DNA of 64,000 bases from Burkholderia cenocepacia (GTDB lineage Bacteria; Pseudomonadota; Gammaproteobacteria; Burkholderiales; Burkholderiaceae): positions 992,001 through 1,056,000 of the forward strand of contig NZ_UAQZ01000012.1 of the NCBI RefSeq assembly GCF_900446215.1, written 5' to 3'. Positions 9,072 through 16,343 of this stretch are shown piece by piece; position 1 is the stretch's first letter; each line of letters begins with the position of its first letter. The notes under the pieces were generated by a model, which saw nothing but the letters and a program-made list of their open reading frames with translations, did no database searches and was not told where the DNA came from. Position numbers and translations under genes: made by a program.

Positions 9072-10634
9072 TCAGACGAGCTCGCGCAGCCGGTGCTTGA
9101 GCACCTTGCCGGTCGATGCGGCCGGCAACGCATCGAGCACGCGGATGTGCGCAGGGCGTTTGTAAGCGGTGAGCCGGTCCGCGCACCATGCGTGCAATGC
9201 CGCCTCGTCGACCGCCGCGCCCGGCACGCGCTCGACGAACGCGAGCACTTCCTCGTTGCCGTCGATCGCGCGGCCGATCACGGCCGCCTGCACGACGTCC
9301 GGATGCGCGTTCAGCACCTGCTCGACCTCGACCGGATACACGTTGAAGCCCGAGCGGATGATCAGCTCCTTGCTGCGGCCCGCGATCGTCACCGCGCCGT
9401 CCGCGTCCTGCCGCGCGAGATCGCCGGTGCTCAGCCAGCCGTCCGGCGACACGGCCGCGCGCGTCGCATCCGCGTTGCGGTAGTAGCCGAGCATCACGTT
9501 CGGCCCGCGCACGCGGATCTCGCCGACTTCGCCCGGCGGCACGTCGGTGCCGTTCGGCGCGACGATCCGCACGTCGACGCCCGGAATCGGCACGCCGACC
9601 GAACTGTCCGTGCGCGGCGCGTCGAGCGGCGTCTGCGTGATCGTCGGGCTGCTTTCGGTCATCCCGTAGCCGTTGTGCAGCGGCACGCCGTACAGGCGCT
9701 CGACGCGTGCCTTCAGGTTCGCATCGAGCGGCGAGCCGCCCGAATATGCGAAGCGCAGCCGCGGCGCGCGCCATGCGTGGCCGTGCGTGTGCAGGTGTTC
9801 GAGCAGCTTCGCGTGCATCGCGGGCACGCCCTGGAAGATCGTCACGCCTTCGTCGGCGAGCGCGACGCGGACGGCTTCCGGCGAGAAGCGCGGCGCGAGC
9901 CGCAGCGTCGCGCCTGCATACAGGCTGCCCAGGCACACCGATGCGAGCCCGTACACGTGCGACACGGGCAGCACCGTGTAGACGACGTCGTCCGGCGACA
10001 CGCGGCGCAGCGCGCTCGACGTCGCCGCGATGAACAGCAGGTTGCGGTGCGACAGCATCACGCCTTTCGGCGTGCCGGTCGTACCGGTCGTGTAGATCAG
10101 CGCCGCGCATTGGGCGGCGCCGTCGGCGGCCACCGGTTCGGCGGGCGCGCTCGCGTCGACGCGATACGACCACGCGCCGATGTCGACCGGCAGCGCGCCG
10201 GCCGGCATTGCGCCGAGCCGCTCGGCGTGGGCGCGCGCGTCGGGTGAGACGTCCGTCGTGAACGCGGTCAGCTTAGGGCGTGCATGCGCTGCGATCGCAT
10301 CGAGTTCGGCGGCCGACAGCCGTGCGTTCGACACGAGCGCCCACGCGTCGAGGCGGGCGGCCGCGAACAGCAGCACGATCTGCGCGACGCAGTTTTCCGC
10401 GACGATCATCACGCGGTCGCCGCCTTGCACGCCGAGGCTCGCCAGCCGCGCGGCCGCCGCATCGACGGCCTGCGCCAGATCGCCGTACGACAGGCGGCGC
10501 GCATCCTCGATCAGCGCCGGCTGCGCGGGCGACTGCGCGGCCCGGCGCGCGGGCACGTCGGCGATGCGACGCGGCAGCGCGGCGAGCAGCGCATCGACAT
10601 CGAGCGATTCGGATGAACGGACGGGCGAGGACAT
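9072..10634 (-). CDS. Class I adenylate-forming acyl-CoA ligase
   Basis: 520 aa AMP-binding enzyme that activates a carboxylic acid to its adenylate and then CoA thioester. Motifs seen: the phosphate-binding loop LIYTTGTTGTPKGVMLSH, GYGMTES, the hinge STGDLARQDADG, RSKELIIRSGFNVYPVEVE, and a C-terminal lysine in TGKVLKHRLRE. Length and motifs fit a medium/long-chain fatty-acid CoA ligase, but the acid is not predictable from sequence. The start ATG 10634 follows a GGAGAC site. It stands alone, divergent from ybaK. Confidence 0.88.
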   Translation of the reverse strand: MSSPVRSSESLDVDALLAALPRRIADVPARRAAQSPAQPALIEDARRLSYGDLAQAVDAAAARLASLGVQGGDRVMIVAENCVAQIVLLFAAARLDAWALVSNARLSAAELDAIAAHARPKLTAFTTDVSPDARAHAERLGAMPAGALPVDIGAWSYRVDASAPAEPVAADGAAQCAALIYTTGTTGTPKGVMLSHRNLLFIAATSSALRRVSPDDVVYTVLPVSHVYGLASVCLGSLYAGATLRLAPRFSPEAVRVALADEGVTIFQGVPAMHAKLLEHLHTHGHAWRAPRLRFAYSGGSPLDANLKARVERLYGVPLHNGYGMTESSPTITQTPLDAPRTDSSVGVPIPGVDVRIVAPNGTDVPPGEVGEIRVRGPNVMLGYYRNADATRAAVSPDGWLSTGDLARQDADGAVTIAGRSKELIIRSGFNVYPVEVEQVLNAHPDVVQAAVIGRAIDGNEEVLAFVERVPGAAVDEAALHAWCADRLTAYKRPAHIRVLDALPAASTGKVLKHRLRELV

Positions 10635-10858
10635 GGCGTCTCCAGATGAGGGGCCGGCGGCGGGCCGACGATATTTGCGAACGATCGTGCCATGACGGCG
10701 CGCGCGCCACAATTGGCCAATCGGGCAATAGCGCTTCACGATGTCTGCAATGATGATGGGCGAGATCGTGACCGCGATGCGGCGGGCCGGCGGAAAACGG
10801 GCCGCGAGTATACCGTCGGCGCCGGCACGCGATTGCGCGAGCGTCGATCGTTCGCCAT

Positions 10859-10864
10859 TAAAAT
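10859..10864 (+). promoter_or_regulatory. -10 box of ybaK (possible leaderless start)
   Basis: TAAAAT ends 6 nt before the ybaK ATG, with no Shine-Dalgarno sequence between. A TTGCGC 20 bp further upstream is a poor -35 candidate. Confidence 0.4.
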
Positions 10865-10870
10865 GCCGCC

Positions 10871-11362
10871 ATGAGCAAATCCAGACACGTGTCCGAAACC
10901 CCCGCGACCCAACTGCTGCGCCGTCATGGCGTCGCATTCGGCGAGCATCCGTACGAATACGTCGAGCACGGCGGCACCGGCGAATCGGCGCGCCAGCTCG
11001 GCGTCGACGAGCACAGCGTCGTGAAGACGCTCGTGATGGAAGACGAGCACGCGAAGCCGTTGATCGTGCTGATGCACGGCGACCGCACGGTGTCGACGAA
11101 GAATCTCGCGCGGCAGATCGGCGCGAAGCGGGTCGAGCCGTGCAAGCCCGAGGTCGCGAATCGCCATTCGGGCTATCTCGTCGGCGGCACGTCGCCGTTC
11201 GGCACGCGCAAGACGATGCCCGTCTACGTCGAGGCGACGATCCTCGACCTGCCGACGATCTACCTGAACGGCGGCCGGCGCGGCTACCTGGTCAGCCTCG
11301 CGCCGACGGTGCTCACGTCGCTGCTCGGCGCGCGGCCCGTGCAGTGCGCGAGCGTCGACTGA
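10871..11362 (+). CDS. ybaK: Cys-tRNA(Pro)/Cys-tRNA(Cys) deacylase YbaK
   Basis: 163 aa trans-editing enzyme of the YbaK/EbsC family that hydrolyses Cys mischarged on tRNA(Pro). Family features are the SARQLGVDEHSVVKTLVME segment, the STKNLARQIGAKRVEPC helix and the C-terminal GGRRGYLVSLAPTVL. It has the usual single-domain length. It sits just upstream of plsY on the same strand with a 116-bp gap, so the two may have separate promoters. Confidence 0.93.
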   Translation: MSKSRHVSETPATQLLRRHGVAFGEHPYEYVEHGGTGESARQLGVDEHSVVKTLVMEDEHAKPLIVLMHGDRTVSTKNLARQIGAKRVEPCKPEVANRHSGYLVGGTSPFGTRKTMPVYVEATILDLPTIYLNGGRRGYLVSLAPTVLTSLLGARPVQCASVD

Positions 11363-11478
11363 GGGTTTCACCTTCGTGGCACGCCGCGCCCGTTCGGTAG
11401 AATGGGCGCCGTTTCGGCCTGCCGGCTTGCCGCGCACGGCCATCCCTTTCCCGATACGTTGAAAGAAGAGTCCTCCGC

Positions 11479-12120
11479 ATGCAGATCCTGCTCGCCGCCC
11501 TCGTTGCCTACCTGATCGGTTCGGTGTCGTTCGCCGTCGTCGTCAGTTCCGTGATGGGCCTGGCCGACCCGCGTTCGTACGGATCCAAGAATCCCGGCGC
11601 GACCAACGTGCTGCGCAGCGGCAACAAGAAGGCCGCGATCCTGACGCTCGTCGGCGACGCGTTCAAGGGCTGGATCGCCGTCTGGCTCGCCCGTCACTTC
11701 GGCCTGCCCGACGTCGCGGTCGCGTGGGTCGCGATCGCCGTGTTCCTCGGCCACCTGTACCCGGTGTTCTTCCGCTTCCAGGGCGGCAAGGGCGTCGCGA
11801 CCGCGGCCGGCGTGCTGCTCGCCGTGCACCCGGTGCTCGGGCTCGCGACCGCGCTGACCTGGCTGATCGTCGCGTTCTTCTTCCGCTATTCTTCGCTCGC
11901 GGCGCTGGTGGCGGCCGTGTTCGCGCCGGTGTTCGACGTGTTCCTGTTCGGCACGCCGGGCCATAACCCGGTCGCGTGGGCCGTGCTCGCGATGAGCGTG
12001 CTGCTCGTGTGGCGCCACCGCGGCAACATTTCGAAGCTGCTCGCGGGGCAGGAGAGCCGGATCGGCGACAAGAAGAAGGCGGCCGCGGACGGCGGCGCGC
12101 AGGACGGCGGGAAGGCCTGA
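11479..12120 (+). CDS. plsY: Acyl-phosphate:glycerol-3-phosphate acyltransferase PlsY
   Basis: 213 aa inner-membrane enzyme that makes lysophosphatidate from acyl phosphate and glycerol-3-phosphate, the first step of phospholipid synthesis. It has about five transmembrane helices. The conserved motifs GSKNPGATNVLRSGNKK, the GHLYPVFFRFQGGKGVATAAG glycine-rich loop and a late GNISKLLAG are present. The C-terminus ends in a Lys/Ala-rich tail. The start ATG 11479 is preceded by a GAAAGAAGAG site. Confidence 0.94.
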   Translation: MQILLAALVAYLIGSVSFAVVVSSVMGLADPRSYGSKNPGATNVLRSGNKKAAILTLVGDAFKGWIAVWLARHFGLPDVAVAWVAIAVFLGHLYPVFFRFQGGKGVATAAGVLLAVHPVLGLATALTWLIVAFFFRYSSLAALVAAVFAPVFDVFLFGTPGHNPVAWAVLAMSVLLVWRHRGNISKLLAGQESRIGDKKKAAADGGAQDGGKA

Positions 12121-12199
12121 GAACGCGCGGCGCTGGCCGCGCGCCGGGCGCGCCGCGTGTGCGGGGCCCGGCGGGATGACGCGACGGGCCGGCGGCCGG

Positions 12200-12685
12200 T
12201 CAGTCGCGGAAGTTGTTGAAGTCGAGCGGCGTGTCGGTCACGTCCTTGCGCAGCATCGCGATCGTGCTCTGCAGGTCGTCGCGCTTCGTGCCCGAGATGC
12301 GCACCGCGTCGCCCTGGATGCTCGCCTGCACCTTGATCTTGCTGTCCTTCACGAGGCGCACGATCTTTTTCGCGAGGTCGCCCGTCACGCCTTTCTTCAC
12401 GGTGACGATCTGCTTGACCTTGTCGCCGCCGATCTTCTCGACCTTGCCGTAGTCGAGGAAGCGCACGTCGACGTTGCGCTTTGCCAGCTTGCCGATCAGC
12501 ACGTCCTTGACCTGGCCGAGCTTGAAATCGTCGTCGGCGAACAGCGTCAGCTCACGTTCCTTCTGCTCGACGCGTGCGTCGGAGCCCTTGAAGTCGAAGC
12601 GCGTCGAGATTTCCTTGTTCGACTGCTCGATGGCGTTCTTCACTTCGATCATGTTCGCTTCGGAAACGACGTCGAACGATGGCAT
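12200..12685 (-). CDS. yajQ: YajQ family nucleotide/c-di-GMP-binding protein
   Basis: 161 aa, two ferredoxin-like subdomains. It begins MPSFDVVSEANMIEVKNAIEQ and contains STRFDFKGSDARVEQKE, hallmarks of the YajQ (DUF520) family. Homologues bind nucleotides; in Xanthomonas and Pseudomonas a member binds cyclic di-GMP and affects transcription. The start at 12685 is fixed by homology and a GGGAGAATGCC leader; an in-frame ATG 15 codons upstream is less likely. It is divergent from murB. Confidence 0.92.
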   Translation of the reverse strand: MPSFDVVSEANMIEVKNAIEQSNKEISTRFDFKGSDARVEQKERELTLFADDDFKLGQVKDVLIGKLAKRNVDVRFLDYGKVEKIGGDKVKQIVTVKKGVTGDLAKKIVRLVKDSKIKVQASIQGDAVRISGTKRDDLQSTIAMLRKDVTDTPLDFNNFRD

Positions 12686-12734
12686 GGCATTCTCCCTTGA
12701 GATGCGGGCACCCGGCTCGCGCGCGGGCACTCGC

Positions 12735-12740
12735 TATAAT
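12735..12740 (+). promoter_or_regulatory. -10 box upstream of murB
   Basis: A perfect TATAAT 81 nt before the murB start. No -35 match was found. It implies a leader of about 75 nt that contains a 16-codon open frame (12765-12815). Confidence 0.4.
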
Positions 12741-12821
12741 TGCGGACTGTTTGCCATTTTACCGATGCCCCTCCGTTTGCCCAAGGCCGGCCATGCGCCG
12801 CCCGGGCCGACGTGACCGCGA

Positions 12822-13871
12822 ATGCCGATGCCCCCTGACGATTCCGCCCTGTCGCTGCTTCCCGACCATCCGCTCGCCGCGCACAACACGTTCGGCATCG
12901 CCGCGCGTGCGCGCTTCGCCGCGCGCATCACGCAGGCGGCGCAGTTCGAGGCGCTGCATCGCGACCCGCGGGTCGCGAACCTGCCGCAACTCGTGCTCGG
13001 CGGCGGCAGCAATATCGTGTTCACGCGCGATTTCGACGGCGTCGTGCTGCTCGACGAGATCGCGGGCCGACGCATCCTGCGCGAGGACGACGACGCGTGG
13101 TACGTCGAGGCCGGCGGCGGCGAGAACTGGCACGCGTTCGTCGCGTGGACGCTCGAGCACGGGATGCCGGGCCTCGAGAATCTCGCGCTGATCCCGGGCA
13201 CCGTCGGCGCCGCGCCGATCCAGAACATCGGCGCGTACGGCCTCGAGATGAAGGCGTATTTCGATTCGCTGGTCGCGGTCGAGCTGGCGACGGGGCGCCG
13301 CGAGCGCTTCGACGCCGCGCGCTGCGCATTCGGCTACCGCGACAGCTTCTTCAAGCGGGAAGGGCGCGGCCGGTTCGCGATCGTCGCGGTGACGTTCCGG
13401 CTGCCGAAGCAATGGACGCCGCGGCTCGGCTACGCGGACGTCACACGCGAGCTCGACGCGCGCGGCATCACGCCCGATGCGGCGACGCCGCGCGACGTAT
13501 TCGATGCGGTCGTCGCGATCCGCCGCGCGAAGCTGCCCGATCCGCTGGTGCTCGGCAATGCGGGCAGTTTCTTCAAGAATCCGGTGATCGACGCCGCGCA
13601 GTTCGATGCGCTGCGCGCCCGCGTGCCGGAGGTCGTGTCGTATCCGCAGCCGGACGGGCAGGTGAAGCTCGCGGCCGGCTGGCTGATCGACCGCTGCGGC
13701 TGGAAGGGGCGCGCGCTCGGGGCGGCGGCCGTGCACGACCGCCAGGCGCTCGTGCTCGTCAATCGCGGCGGCGCCACCGGTGCCGACGTGCTGGCGCTGG
13801 CGCGGGCGATCCAGGCCGACGTGCGCGCGCAGTTCGGTGTCGAGCTGGAGGCGGAGCCGGTCTGCCTGTAA
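12822..13871 (+). CDS. murB: UDP-N-acetylenolpyruvoylglucosamine reductase
   Basis: 349 aa FAD-dependent enzyme that reduces enolpyruvyl-UDP-GlcNAc to UDP-MurNAc in the cytoplasm. FAD-binding motifs VLGGGSNIVFTRDFDG and ALIPGTVGAAPIQNIGAYG are clear. The catalytic Ser is expected in the LGNAGSFFKNPV segment and the catalytic Glu near the end (LEAEPVCL). Length matches the E. coli-type (type I) enzyme. ATGs at 12822 and 12828 are both possible. It is monocistronic and ends in a bidirectional terminator shared with argF. Confidence 0.94.
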   Translation: MPMPPDDSALSLLPDHPLAAHNTFGIAARARFAARITQAAQFEALHRDPRVANLPQLVLGGGSNIVFTRDFDGVVLLDEIAGRRILREDDDAWYVEAGGGENWHAFVAWTLEHGMPGLENLALIPGTVGAAPIQNIGAYGLEMKAYFDSLVAVELATGRRERFDAARCAFGYRDSFFKREGRGRFAIVAVTFRLPKQWTPRLGYADVTRELDARGITPDAATPRDVFDAVVAIRRAKLPDPLVLGNAGSFFKNPVIDAAQFDALRARVPEVVSYPQPDGQVKLAAGWLIDRCGWKGRALGAAAVHDRQALVLVNRGGATGADVLALARAIQADVRAQFGVELEAEPVCL

Positions 13872-13904
13872 CGCAGGCGTGCGCCGGTTGTCGCGCATCC
13901 AAAC

Positions 13905-13936
13905 AAAAAGCGCCGATCGTCGACCGGCGCTTTTTT
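13905..13936. terminator. Bidirectional terminator between murB and argF
   Basis: GCGCCG/CGGCGC stem (13910-13915 and 13925-13930) flanked by A5 on one side and T6 on the other, so it can serve both convergent genes. Confidence 0.8.
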
Positions 13937-13957
13937 ACGCGTGTGCGTTGCGGCGCG

Positions 13958-14887
13958 TCAGTGCTTGAGGCGGCCGAGCAGCAGGAACTCCATCAGCGCC
14001 TTCTGCACGTGCAGGCGGTTTTCCGCTTCGTCCCACACGACGCTCTGCGGGCCGTCGATCACGCCGGCCGTCACTTCCTCGCCGCGGTGCGCGGGCAGGC
14101 AGTGCATGAAGAGGGCGTCCGGATTCGCATGGCCCATCATTTCCTCGTCGACGCACCAGTCGGCGAATGCCTGCTTGCGCGCCTCGTTCTCGGCCTCGAA
14201 GCCCATGCTCGTCCACACGTCGGTCGTCACGAGATCGGCGCCCTTGCACGCTTCGTTCGGATCGTCGAACACCTCGTAGAACGGCGCGCTGTCGGGCGAC
14301 ACGAGCTTCATGTCGAGTGCGTAGCCGGGCGGCGTCGACAGGCGCAGCTTGAAGCCGAGGATCTGCGCGGCTTCGATCCACGTGTAGAGCATGTTGTTCG
14401 CGTCGCCGACCCACGCGACGGTCTTGCCGGCGATCGGGCCGCGGTGCTCGTAGTACGTGAAGATGTCGGCGAGCACCTGGCACGGGTGGTATTCGTTCGT
14501 CAGGCCGTTGATCACCGGCACGCGCGAGTTCTGCGCGAAGCGCGTGATCACGTCCTGCTCGAACGTGCGGATCATGATGATGTCGACCATTCGCGAGATG
14601 ACCTGCGCGGAATCCTCGACGGGCTCGCCGCGGCCGAGCTGCGTGTCGCGCGTGCTCATGAAGACGGCGTGACCGCCGAGCTGGAAGATCCCGGCCTCGA
14701 ACGACAGGCGCGTGCGCGTCGAGCTCTTCTCGAAGATCATCGCGAGCGTGCGGTCGTGCAGCGGGTGATAGGTCTCGTAGTTCTTGAACTTGCGCTTCAG
14801 GATACCCGTGCGTTCGAGCACGTACTCGTAGTCTTCCAGCGAGAAATCCTTGAACTGCAGGTAGTGACGAATGGTTTTGGCGGTCAT
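13958..14887 (-). CDS. argF: Ornithine carbamoyltransferase
   Basis: 309 aa cytoplasmic enzyme that makes citrulline from ornithine and carbamoyl phosphate. The carbamoyl-phosphate loop SSTRTRLSFE, the HPCQ motif and the HCLPAHRGEEV catalytic loop are all present. The start ATG 14887 opens MTAKTIRHYLQFKDFSLED. The frame stays open for a further 95 codons upstream, but that part shows no OTCase similarity. A DnaA-box-like TGTGGATAA lies 58 bp upstream. Confidence 0.95.
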   Translation of the reverse strand: MTAKTIRHYLQFKDFSLEDYEYVLERTGILKRKFKNYETYHPLHDRTLAMIFEKSSTRTRLSFEAGIFQLGGHAVFMSTRDTQLGRGEPVEDSAQVISRMVDIIMIRTFEQDVITRFAQNSRVPVINGLTNEYHPCQVLADIFTYYEHRGPIAGKTVAWVGDANNMLYTWIEAAQILGFKLRLSTPPGYALDMKLVSPDSAPFYEVFDDPNEACKGADLVTTDVWTSMGFEAENEARKQAFADWCVDEEMMGHANPDALFMHCLPAHRGEEVTAGVIDGPQSVVWDEAENRLHVQKALMEFLLLGRLKH

Positions 14888-15299
14888 GAAACGAAATACG
14901 GCGGGTCTCACCCGGCAGCGAGGCCGGACGGCGCCGCCGTCGGGTGTGGATAACTCAAAGCAGCATAAAGGATTTTCTGTGCTTTGACGAGCCGTGGAGC
15001 GACGCGGGGCAGGATCGCCGCGCGCGATCCGCAGTGCGGGAAGACGGGCGTCGGGACGACGCGCGATGGCGCGCTGCGGTATAATTCGAAAGTTTTCTCC
15101 AGCCCGGCAGGCAAGGCTTTTCGCGCTCTGCCGGACACAAGCCGTGCGCTGCACACATCCGGTGCAGTCCACCGGCGGCGCGCCTCGACGCCCCGTTTTC
15201 GGGATATCGATGAGCGTGTGCCGCCGACCCTCCAGCTTTGTGTTCGCGTATCCAGGCGCCGTTGCCTGGACATCGCCGGGCCGTCACTTGGGTAACCAC
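14888..15299. other. Divergent argF / DUF3579 control region
   Basis: 412 bp with no convincing gene. It holds a perfect TGTGGATAA (14945-14953), an AT-richer stretch near 14950-14980 that should carry the argF promoter, and a TATAAT at 15080-15085 facing the DUF3579 gene. No -35 box is clear. The frame that continues upstream of the DUF3579 ATG lacks a ribosome site and looks like leader. Confidence 0.5.
15080..15085 (+). promoter_or_regulatory. -10 box upstream of DUF3579 gene
   Basis: Perfect TATAAT within GCGGTATAATTCG. It implies a 5' leader of roughly 210 nt before the ATG at 15300. The -35 match is poor. Confidence 0.4.
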
Positions 15300-15620
15300 A
15301 TGGCTGAAACCCCTCCGACCGAATTTTTCATCCAGGGCATCACGAAAGACGGGAAAAAGTTTCGCCCGAGCGACTGGTCGGAACGTCTGGCCGGTGTGAT
15401 GGCCTGCTTCGGGCCGGGGGCGAGCGGGCCGAACGCGCGTCTCAAGTATTCGCTGTACGTGCGTCCGACGATGCTCGGCGACCTGAAATGCGTGATCCTC
15501 GATTCGCGGTTGCGCGACATCGAGCCGATGGCTTTCGATTTCGTGCTGAATTTCGCGAAGGACAACAACCTCGTCGTGACCGAGGCGTGCGAGCTGCCGG
15601 ACTACAACGCGAAGAAGTGA
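15300..15620 (+). CDS. DUF3579 domain protein
   Basis: 106 aa, function unknown. The sequence (TEFFIQGITKDGKKFRPSDW, then ERLAGVMACFGP and a SLYVRPTMLGDLKCVILD block) fits the DUF3579 family, small cytoplasmic proteins common in betaproteobacteria. No signal peptide, membrane helix or catalytic motif is seen. It sits between argF and rpsT, a conserved position in Burkholderiaceae as I recall, which hints at a housekeeping role but does not identify it. Confidence 0.85.
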   Translation: MAETPPTEFFIQGITKDGKKFRPSDWSERLAGVMACFGPGASGPNARLKYSLYVRPTMLGDLKCVILDSRLRDIEPMAFDFVLNFAKDNNLVVTEACELPDYNAKK

Positions 15621-15692
15621 TGCCGGCGGGCGCGTGCCGTGCCCGCCCGCGTACAGGTCGCCGCCGCGCGTGATGCGCGAGCGACCGGCAAC

Positions 15693-15720
15693 GAAAAAGC
15701 CCGCCTAGGCGGGCTTTTTC
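15693..15720. terminator. Bidirectional terminator, DUF3579 gene / rpsT
   Basis: AAAAAGCCCGCC, TA, GGCGGGCTTTTT: a near-perfect palindrome that ends in U-tracts on both strands. Confidence 0.9.
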
Positions 15721-15766
15721 GTGATCGCAGGAAACAGGAACGCCCGCGCGAGCGGGCGCACCGGAT

Positions 15767-16039
15767 TTACGCTGCTGCCTGCAGACCCTTGACGGCTGCG
15801 GCCAGGCGGCTCTTGCTGCGAGCGGCCTTGTTCTTGTGAACGATCTTCTTGTCGGCGATCGTGTCGATCGTCTTCACGGCAGCCTTGAACAGCTCGGCAG
15901 CCTTTGCCTGGTCGCCGGCTTCAACAGCCTTGCGAACCGACTTGATCGCGGTACGGAATTTCGAGCGCAGCGCCGAGTTGTGCGAGTTTGCCTTCGCGGC
16001 CTGGCGGGCGCGCTTGCGTGCTTGTGCGGAGTTAGCCAT
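15767..16039 (-). CDS. rpsT: 30S ribosomal protein S20
   Basis: 90 aa, Lys/Arg/Ala-rich primary 16S rRNA-binding protein. The N-terminus MANSAQARKRARQAAKANSHN and the long helical KAAVKTIDTIADKKIVHKNKA region are characteristic of S20. It is monocistronic, with its own promoter about 180 bp upstream and the shared terminator at 15693-15720. S20 is known to repress its own translation in E. coli; the long leader here would allow something similar. Confidence 0.97.
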   Translation of the reverse strand: MANSAQARKRARQAAKANSHNSALRSKFRTAIKSVRKAVEAGDQAKAAELFKAAVKTIDTIADKKIVHKNKAARSKSRLAAAVKGLQAAA

Positions 16040-16214
16040 GACGGTTCCTTATCCTGTCCTGTTTCCAGAGCTTGGAGCCTGACGGCCAAGCGCTGCTTTT
16101 CGATCCGTCCCCTGAGAACGATTGCCCAGGGGCGCATAAAAAAACGGTGATTTTAACCGAGGCCGGGACATGAAAACGGCAGTTGCCGTGCATGTACGAG
16201 CCCAGAAACCGGCG

Positions 16215-16244
16215 ATTATAGCAACAAAATCAAGCCAGTGGCAA
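16215..16244 (-). promoter_or_regulatory. rpsT promoter
   Basis: Reverse strand TTGCCA (16239-16244), an 18-nt spacer, then TATAAT (16215-16220). Predicted 5' leader about 170 nt. Confidence 0.65.
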
Positions 16245-16328
16245 GTTCGACTTAACGCCCGCCGGGCGGGGCGCCGGCGGCGGCCGCGCTTTTCGGCATC
16301 GGCCGGTGGCCGGGTCGCGCAACGTCCG

Positions 16329-16334
16329 TATAAT
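16329..16334 (+). promoter_or_regulatory. -10 box of murJ (possible leaderless start)
   Basis: Perfect TATAAT with only 9 nt between it and the murJ ATG; no Shine-Dalgarno sequence is visible. Confidence 0.45.
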
Positions 16335-16343
16335 AAGCGCCCC

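Larger units (their letters stand above)
16040..16343. other. Divergent rpsT / murJ promoter region
   Basis: 304 bp without a gene. It carries a good rpsT promoter on the reverse strand (16215-16244), the rpsT leader, and a TATAAT right before murJ. Confidence 0.6.

Noticed and set aside
14994..15299. Long upstream extension of the DUF3579 gene
   Set aside because: The conserved protein starts at ATG 15300; the extension contains the TATAAT box and lacks a ribosome site.
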